Of a DNA stretch of 11,525 nt, positions 7,080 through 11,525 are shown piece by piece; positions within the stretch are counted from its first letter, which is position 1, and each line of letters opens with the position of its first letter. The stretch spans positions 1 through 11,525 of the forward strand of contig JACQXP010000010.1 in assembly GCA_016208645.1 (NCBI GenBank), in the 5' to 3' direction. Below the pieces are notes generated by a model, which saw only the letters and a list, made by a program, of their open reading frames with translations, did not search any database and had not been told where the DNA came from. The translations under genes and the position numbers were made by a program. This DNA is from Candidatus Methylomirabilota bacterium. GTDB lineage: Bacteria > Methylomirabilota > Methylomirabilia > Methylomirabilales > 2-02-FULL-66-22.

Positions 7080-7198
7080 GGAAAGCGAGGCGGCACCGGC
7101 ACCGGCGGCATTTCATTTGCTCCAGGAGACTGCTCCGGGATAGGATGCGCCCGAGGGGTCAGCCCACTGGACAGGGCCACCTGCGAAAGGGGGAACAC

Positions 7199-7537
7199 AT
7201 GAGCAAGCTGCCGACGCCGTACCAGGAGTTCGCGCGAAAGTACAAGGCGGTCTGGAAAGCCTACGACGAGCTGGGTGTCGCGTGCCACCGGAGCGGCCCG
7301 CTTCCCCCCAAAGTCCGCGAGCTGGTCAAGCTGGGCATGGCGATTGGCGCCCGGATGGAGGGCGCCGTGCATTCCCACACGCGCCGGGCGCTGGAGGCGG
7401 GGGCAACGGCCGAGGAAATCCGGCACGCGGTGTTCCTGGCGGTGACCACGCTCGGTTTTCCGACGACCATGGCGGTCCTCACCTGGGTGGAGGACATCCT
7501 CCGACCCAGGAAGGCCTCCCGGGCGCGGCGCCGCTAG
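7199..7537 (+). CDS. Carboxymuconolactone decarboxylase-like (AhpD-fold) protein without CxxC
   Basis: A 112-residue all-helical protein of the CMD/AhpD-like superfamily. The family signature is clear: PLPPKVRELVKLGMAIGARM, then HSHTRRALEAGATAEEI, followed by AVFLAVTTLGFPTTMAVLTWV. Members act as gamma-carboxymuconolactone decarboxylases, or as peroxidases when they carry a CxxC pair. Here the two cysteine positions are occupied by Met53 and Ala56, and the only cysteine is Cys29, so an AhpD-type peroxidase role is unlikely; His58 and His60 remain. Enzymatic substrate unknown. The ATG at 7199 has a strong ribosome binding site (AAAGGGGG, 5 nt spacing); the frame is open much further upstream, but that part is antisense to the binding-protein gene and unlike the family. 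It stands 85 nt before the J-protein gene, on the same strand. Confidence 0.85.
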   Translation: MSKLPTPYQEFARKYKAVWKAYDELGVACHRSGPLPPKVRELVKLGMAIGARMEGAVHSHTRRALEAGATAEEIRHAVFLAVTTLGFPTTMAVLTWVEDILRPRKASRARRR

Positions 7538-7560
7538 CGGTGGGCTCTGCCCGAAAGCCC

Positions 7561-7590
7561 TTGCCGCTCCCCGCGCCAGGGAAGTAGACT
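7561..7590 (+). promoter_or_regulatory. Predicted promoter of the J-protein gene
   Basis: TTGCCG (7561-7566) and TAGACT (7585-7590) are separated by 18 nt, four of six matches each. Transcription would begin near 7597, about 25 nt before the start codon. No heat-shock (CIRCE) inverted repeat is seen. Confidence 0.35.
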
Positions 7591-7622
7591 ACCCTTGAAG
7601 TGCGGCACACCGAGGGGGTTGC

Positions 7623-8501
7623 ATGCCGTTTCGAGCCGATCCCTCCAAGGAATACTACGCGATCCTGGGCCTGAAGGAAGACGCCTCGCCTGACGACATC
7701 CGGAAGGCCTATCGGAAGCTGGCCCTGCACTACCACCCCGACCGGAACCGCGGCGACGCCGGCGCAGAGGAACGCTTCAAGGCCATCAGCGAGGCCTATG
7801 CCGTCCTGATTGATCCGGAGAAGCGCCGGATGTACGACCTGTCTCGCCGCGCCGAGGTCGGCACCGGCGTCGGGACCGCAGCGGGCGCTCGGAGCGGGCC
7901 GGGGGTATATTCCAGCCAGGAAGACATCCTCCGGGATCTCCTCCACAACCGGGACGCCGCCACGATCTTCGAGGAGCTCACGCGCGAATTCCAGCGCATG
8001 GGCTTCCGCTTCGACGACGGGTTCGTCCGCCACGTCTTCTTCGGGGGCGGGGGGATCGTGTTCGGCGGGATCTTCTTCGGCGGACCCTTTACCTGGGGTA
8101 GGAGGGCGGACCGCGAGTATCCCGGGTTCGGCCGGCGGATGGAGCCCTGGGGGCCGTGGCTTCAGCGCACCGGCGAAGGCGAACAGCCCGGACTCTTCAC
8201 ACGGCTTGGCCGCGCCCTGCAAGGGGTGGTGAGCGGCCTCGGGCGGGTGGCCCGCTTCGCCCTGGGCGCGGGCGAGCGGGGTGAGGATATCCGCCACGAC
8301 CTGCCCATCACGCCGGAAGAGGCCCGGCAGGGAGCCAGGAAGCGCTTCCGCTTTGCCCGCGGCGGCGATGTCGAAGAGGTCGTGGTCACGGTTCCCCCCG
8401 GCGTCCGGCCGGGGACCCAGCTCCGCCTGCGGGGGAAGGGTCTCATCGGCAAGACGGGCGAGCCGGGCGATCTGTATCTCCGAGTCACGCTTGCAGAATG
8501 A
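7623..8501 (+). CDS. J-domain co-chaperone, DnaJ/CbpA-like, single C-terminal domain
   Basis: Co-chaperone that would stimulate Hsp70 (DnaK) ATPase and present clients. The J domain spans about residues 9-72: YYAILGLKEDASPDDIRKAY, then the essential HPD at 38-40 (HYHPDRN), then FKAISEAYAVLIDPEKRRMYD. A linker follows, with an unusual Gly/Phe/Ile-rich run at 139-156 (FFGGGGIVFGGIFFGGPF). There is no zinc-finger domain, so this is not a true DnaJ. The C-terminal part (about 222-292) resembles one DnaJ C-terminal substrate-binding domain: DIRHDLPITPEEARQGARKR, then VVVTVPPGVRPGTQLRLRGKG and GDLYLRVTL. The usual second domain is missing and the protein stops one residue after LA, with the last codon and stop lying in a repeat unit, so the 3' end may have been replaced. 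Start ATG at 7623 with GAGGGGG upstream. Confidence 0.88.
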   Translation: MPFRADPSKEYYAILGLKEDASPDDIRKAYRKLALHYHPDRNRGDAGAEERFKAISEAYAVLIDPEKRRMYDLSRRAEVGTGVGTAAGARSGPGVYSSQEDILRDLLHNRDAATIFEELTREFQRMGFRFDDGFVRHVFFGGGGIVFGGIFFGGPFTWGRRADREYPGFGRRMEPWGPWLQRTGEGEQPGLFTRLGRALQGVVSGLGRVARFALGAGERGEDIRHDLPITPEEARQGARKRFRFARGGDVEEVVVTVPPGVRPGTQLRLRGKGLIGKTGEPGDLYLRVTLAE

Positions 8502-8630
8502 CCAAATCCCAATGACCAATGACGAGTTGCTGATGGTATTTCCGTGAAGCCCCTTGACGGCGCGCTGCGGGACCCATCGCACCGCCCGGGGCGGGCGAGG
8601 TGCGATGGGTGCCCCACCATCATTGGTCAT
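8498..8630. repeat. Inverted-repeat element with internal hairpin
   Basis: An 11-bp perfect inverted repeat, ATGACCAATGA at 8512-8522 and TCATTGGTCAT at 8620-8630, encloses about 97 bp with a strong stem-loop (8569-8614). To the left the unit AATGACCAA occurs twice, at 8498-8506 and 8511-8519, the first copy overlapping the J-protein stop codon. It has no coding capacity and looks like a small palindromic or MITE-like repeat. It fills nearly all of the space between the J-protein and oxidoreductase genes. Confidence 0.6.
8569..8614 (+). terminator. Strong stem-loop between the J-protein and oxidoreductase genes
   Basis: ACCCATCGCACC (8572-8583) pairs perfectly with GGTGCGATGGGT (8599-8610). 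An inner 5-bp stem (GCCCG 8584-8588 with CGGGC 8592-8596, GGG loop, GA bulge) and outer GGG/CCC pairs (8569-8571 with 8612-8614) extend it to about 20 bp. There is no T-tract, so it is either a REP-like structure or a Rho-independent-like block in either direction. Confidence 0.5.
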
Positions 8631-8656
8631 GAGGCGTCAGTTCAGGGGCAGACCGG

Positions 8657-10702
8657 ATGACCCGTGAAATCCGCAAAACCGTGTGTCCGCACGATTGCCC
8701 CGACACGTGCAGCATTCTCGCCACGGTCGAGGACGGGCGGGTCCTGAGCTGCGACGGGGATCCCGATCACCCCTTCACCCAGGGCGGCCTGTGCCACAAG
8801 GTGCACCGGTATGCCGAGCGGATCTATTCGCCGCTGCGGGTGCTCCATCCCATGCGGCGGGTGGGGGCGAAGGGCGAGGGGAAGTTCGCCCGCATCTCCT
8901 GGGACGAGACCCTGGGCGAGGTGGCGGACCACCTGCAGGCGATCGCGGCTGAATATGGCGGCGAGGCGATTCTGCCCTTCTCCTACGGTGGGACGCTGGG
9001 GCTCATCCAGCGAAAGGCCGGCCACGCCTTCTTCCATCGCCTGGGCGCCTCCCGGCTGAAGCGGAACATCTGCGACACGGCGGCCGAGGAGGCCTGGCTG
9101 GCGACCTATGGACTGAACGTCGGCACCGACATGGAGGGCATCGAGCGCTCCGACCTCGTGATCCTCTGGGGCATCAACGCCGTCCACACCAACATCCACG
9201 GAATGCACTTCGTGAAACGGGCACGGCACAACGGCGCCCGGCTGGTCGTCATTGATCCCTACCGGAACCGAACCGCCAGGATGGCGGACGTCCACCTGAT
9301 GCCCCGACCCAGCACCGACGCCGCCCTGGCCCTGGGCATCGCCTGCGTCCTGATCCAAGAGGAGCTGATTGACCGGGCCTACATCGAAGCGAACACGTTC
9401 GGATTCGACGCCTACAAGCGGGAGGCCCTGCAGTACCCGCCGGAGCGGGCCGGGGAGATCACCGGCGTCCCCCCCGAGGCCATCCGGGCGCTGGCCCGCG
9501 AGTACGGCCGGGCCCGGGCGCCCTTCATCCGGGTGGGAAACGGCCTCCAGCGGCACACCAACGGCGGCCAGGCCATTCGCGCCATCATCTGCCTGCCCGG
9601 TCTGGTTGGCGCCTTCGCGCGGCCAGGGGGTGGCGCCCTCTGGGAGACCTTCGGCGCGTTCCCCGTGAACTTCGCGGCCATCGAGGGGGAGGACCTGCAA
9701 CCGCACCCGACGCGCGAGGTCAACATGGTGCAGTTGGGGGACGCGCTCCTCACGCTGGACCGGCCACCCGTCAAGGCCCTCTTCGTGTACCAGGCCAACC
9801 CCGCGGCCAACATGCCGGACCAGAGCAAGGTCGTGGCCGGACTCTCCCGGGAGGACCTCTTCACGGTCGTGCACGAGCAGATCCACACGGACACGGTGGA
9901 TTACGCCGATATCGTCCTGCCGGCGACGACCAGCTTCGAGCACGCGGACCTGTACCGGAGCTACGGCCACTATCACCTGCAGTTCGCCCATCCCGCCATC
10001 CCGCCCCTGGGCGAGGCCCGGTCCAACCTCCAGCTCTTCCAGGCGCTGGCCGAGCGCATGGGATTCACCGAGCCGATCTTCAAGAGGACGACCGAGGAGC
10101 TGGTCCGGGACCTCCTGGCGGTGGATCACTCCTATCTCGCCGGCATCACCTATGACCGGGTGGTCTCGGGCGATCCGATCCGGGTGAACTTCCCCCGGGT
10201 CGGCGATCCCTTCGCCGCCGGATTCGGCACCCCGTCGGGAAAGCTGGAGTTCGTCTCCCAACGCCTGGTGGCCCGCGGTCTGCCCGCCGTGCCGGGCTAC
10301 GTCCCGGCCGTCGAGGGGCACGAGCGGAAAACGCCGGAGTTCCCGCTCCAGCTCATGACGCCGCCGTCCAAGGATTTCCTCAACACCAGCTTCGGATCGG
10401 TGGAGCGGATGGTGCGGTCCGAGGGAAAGCCGCGGCTCAGGATCAATCCGGCCGATGCGAAGCCGCGGGGGATCGCGCACGACGGGTTGGTCCGGGTCTC
10501 TAACAGACGGGGCGACTGCCTCCTGTATGCCGAGGTGACAGAAGATGTGCCGCCCGGCGTCCTGGTCGCCGAATCCATCTGGTGGGCGAAGCACCATCCG
10601 GGCGGCAAGGGGATCAACCAGCTCACCTCGCAGCGGCTGACCGACCTGGGTGAATGCAGCACCCTGCACGAGAATCTCGTCAACGTCGCCGTCGCTGACT
10701 GA
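8657..10702 (+). CDS. Molybdopterin-dependent oxidoreductase, cytoplasmic
   Basis: Catalytic subunit of the DMSO reductase superfamily, which uses bis-(pyranopterin) molybdenum or tungsten cofactor for redox reactions; the substrate is not known. The 681 residues begin with an Fe4S4 motif Cys10-x3-Cys14-x3-Cys18-x27-Cys46 (VCPHDCPDTC, GGLCHK). The central molybdopterin domain includes FARISWDETLGEVADHL, GGTLGLIQRKAG, and NICDTAAEEAW, where Cys139 sits at the position of the metal ligand in Cys-type members such as NapA. Further family blocks are SDLVILWGINAVHTNIHG, VVIDPYRNRTARMADVHL, and YADIVLPATTSFEHADLYRS. The C-terminal dinucleotide-binding domain starts near 570 (QLMTPPSKDFLNTSFGS). No Tat signal is present, so it acts in the cytoplasm. 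Start ATG at 8657 has AGGGG 8 nt upstream. No iron-sulphur or membrane subunit gene is adjacent. The alpha/beta hydrolase gene follows after 15 nt and is likely cotranscribed. Confidence 0.93.
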   Translation: MTREIRKTVCPHDCPDTCSILATVEDGRVLSCDGDPDHPFTQGGLCHKVHRYAERIYSPLRVLHPMRRVGAKGEGKFARISWDETLGEVADHLQAIAAEYGGEAILPFSYGGTLGLIQRKAGHAFFHRLGASRLKRNICDTAAEEAWLATYGLNVGTDMEGIERSDLVILWGINAVHTNIHGMHFVKRARHNGARLVVIDPYRNRTARMADVHLMPRPSTDAALALGIACVLIQEELIDRAYIEANTFGFDAYKREALQYPPERAGEITGVPPEAIRALAREYGRARAPFIRVGNGLQRHTNGGQAIRAIICLPGLVGAFARPGGGALWETFGAFPVNFAAIEGEDLQPHPTREVNMVQLGDALLTLDRPPVKALFVYQANPAANMPDQSKVVAGLSREDLFTVVHEQIHTDTVDYADIVLPATTSFEHADLYRSYGHYHLQFAHPAIPPLGEARSNLQLFQALAERMGFTEPIFKRTTEELVRDLLAVDHSYLAGITYDRVVSGDPIRVNFPRVGDPFAAGFGTPSGKLEFVSQRLVARGLPAVPGYVPAVEGHERKTPEFPLQLMTPPSKDFLNTSFGSVERMVRSEGKPRLRINPADAKPRGIAHDGLVRVSNRRGDCLLYAEVTEDVPPGVLVAESIWWAKHHPGGKGINQLTSQRLTDLGECSTLHENLVNVAVAD

Positions 10703-10717
10703 GCCACGGGGGGGAGG

Positions 10718-11431
10718 ATGCCACAGGAGCGCTTGACGATCCGGGTGGGCGGCCTGAACCTTGCCGCGGTCCTCCATCTTCCGGAGGGGGGCCGGCGCCC
10801 CTGGCCCTGCGTGATTGCGGCGCACGGCCTCTTGAGTTCCAAGGACAGCGACAAGTACGTCCAGATCGGTGAGGAGTTCAGCCAGGCGGGATTCGCCGTC
10901 TGCCGCTTCGACTTCCGGGGCTGCGGGGAGAGCGAGGGAAGCCTGGCGGAAACGACGATGGCCCAGCGCGTCGCCGATCTTCGGGCCGTCGTGGAGCGGA
11001 TGCGTGCGTATCCCGCCCTGAGCGGGCGGGTGGCCCTGGTGGGGAGCAGCCTGGGCGGGTACGCGGCGCTCTTCGTGGCCAACCAGGACTTCAAGGTCAA
11101 GGCCGTGGCCGCCTGGGCGACGCCGGCCAATCTGGATGATCTGGCCGAGCGGCCGGATGCGGTGCGCGCGCAGGGACTCGGGGACGCATTCATCGGAGAG
11201 CTGAAGATGGGGCGGTACCTGCGGGCCCCCGTCGGCACGCGGTACTGCCTGATCATCCACGGGGATCAGGATGAACTGGTTCCCGTGGAACACGCTCGGC
11301 ACCTGTACGAGGTCGCCCTGAACCCCAGGCATCTGGAGATCATTCCCGGGGGGAACCACCAGCTCACCGACGCGACCCACCGGCGCGACGCGGTTCGGTT
11401 GAGCCTGAACTGGATCGGGCGGTATCTGTGA
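10718..11431 (+). CDS. Alpha/beta hydrolase (serine esterase-like)
   Basis: A 237-residue soluble hydrolase with the alpha/beta fold, probably an esterase, acyl-peptidase-like or related enzyme; the substrate is unknown. Catalytic triad is visible: nucleophile Ser111 in the elbow GSSLGG (109-114), acid Asp185 in HGDQDELVP, and His214 in GGNHQL. The oxyanion-hole HG is at 36-37 (AAHGLLSSKDSDKY), and the conserved FDFRGCGESEG (64-74) follows the second strand. No signal peptide, so cytoplasmic. The start ATG at 10718 follows directly on a G-rich run (GGGGGGGAGG), with the purine core unusually close to the start. It is separated by only 15 nt from the oxidoreductase gene, so both are likely in one transcript and may act on the same compound. 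A long hairpin follows 4 nt after the stop. Confidence 0.9.
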   Translation: MPQERLTIRVGGLNLAAVLHLPEGGRRPWPCVIAAHGLLSSKDSDKYVQIGEEFSQAGFAVCRFDFRGCGESEGSLAETTMAQRVADLRAVVERMRAYPALSGRVALVGSSLGGYAALFVANQDFKVKAVAAWATPANLDDLAERPDAVRAQGLGDAFIGELKMGRYLRAPVGTRYCLIIHGDQDELVPVEHARHLYEVALNPRHLEIIPGGNHQLTDATHRRDAVRLSLNWIGRYL

Positions 11432-11435
11432 AAAA

Positions 11436-11493
11436 GCGGGGGTCAGGGGTCGGGGGCCAGTCCGCCTTTGGCGGACCGACACCCAACCCCCGC
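11436..11493 (+). terminator. Long GC-rich hairpin after the hydrolase gene
   Basis: GCGGGGGT (11436-11443) pairs with ACCCCCGC (11486-11493), and the apex GTCCGCC (11460-11466) pairs with GGCGGAC (11470-11476) around a TTT loop, with an imperfect middle. An A5 run precedes it but no T-tract follows. It probably ends or protects the transcript of the two upstream genes; repeats of this look can also be dispersed copies. Confidence 0.5.
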
Positions 11494-11525
11494 CTGCCTG
11501 GCTGAAGGCTGTGGGCTGAGATCAA

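Noticed and set aside
6551..7198. Upstream extension of the CMD-family frame
   Set aside because: It runs antisense through the binding-protein gene and the intergenic region; the ATG at 7199 with AAAGGGGG upstream starts exactly where the family does.
8642..11482. 946-codon open frame on the minus strand
   Set aside because: It is antisense to the oxidoreductase and hydrolase genes, which have clear family motifs; its translation is rich in Gly, Arg, His and Pro without any domain. Long antisense frames arise in GC-rich genes.
1..11525. CRISPR array, tRNA, rRNA or a defence/toxin system
   Set aside because: No regularly spaced repeats, no tRNA cloverleaf or rRNA signature and no nuclease, methylase or toxin-antitoxin genes were seen; the recombinase is the only mobile-element enzyme with most of its visible length intact.

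Overview
This is a GC-rich stretch of chromosome from a free-living bacterium. Genes are closely packed, several start at GTG or possibly TTG, and Shine-Dalgarno runs are strong and G-rich. Base composition and gene style fit an uncultured soil or sediment lineage such as Rokubacteria/Methylomirabilota or a deltaproteobacterium-like group. That is only an impression; there is no rRNA or marker gene here to settle it.

Left part (1-1700) is mobile-element territory. It opens with the C-terminal two thirds or so of a large serine recombinase whose catalytic domain lies outside the window. About 30 bp after its stop comes the broken 3' end of a Y1 (RAYT/IS200-like) transposase gene on the opposite strand. 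Homology in that gene ends abruptly near 1300, which makes 1250-1302 a likely element boundary. Two GTAG-preceded inverted repeats lie upstream of the transposase gene.

Middle part (1829-2961) carries an RNase Z-like metallo-beta-lactamase-fold hydrolase and a convergent small acidic/basic protein of unknown function, with a cluster of palindromes between them.

From 6937 leftwards to 3053 runs a complete ABC importer operon on the minus strand: periplasmic binding protein, PotA/FbpC-type ATPase, and a fused two-domain permease that overlaps the ATPase gene by 4 nt. It resembles the Fe(III)/polyamine/2-aminoethylphosphonate importer group; ferric iron is the commonest substrate, but the sequence does not prove it. 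A sigma70-like promoter and a 13-nt palindrome lie in its 5' leader.

The right part (7199-11431) is on the plus strand: a carboxymuconolactone decarboxylase-like protein without the redox cysteines, a J-domain chaperone with a single C-terminal domain, a 119-bp inverted-repeat element with a strong internal hairpin, a cytoplasmic molybdopterin oxidoreductase, and an alpha/beta hydrolase only 15 nt downstream of it. A long hairpin follows the hydrolase. I saw no CRISPR array, tRNA, rRNA or recognisable defence system. The most interesting points are the recombinase/transposase junction and the inverted-repeat element at the end of the J-protein gene.
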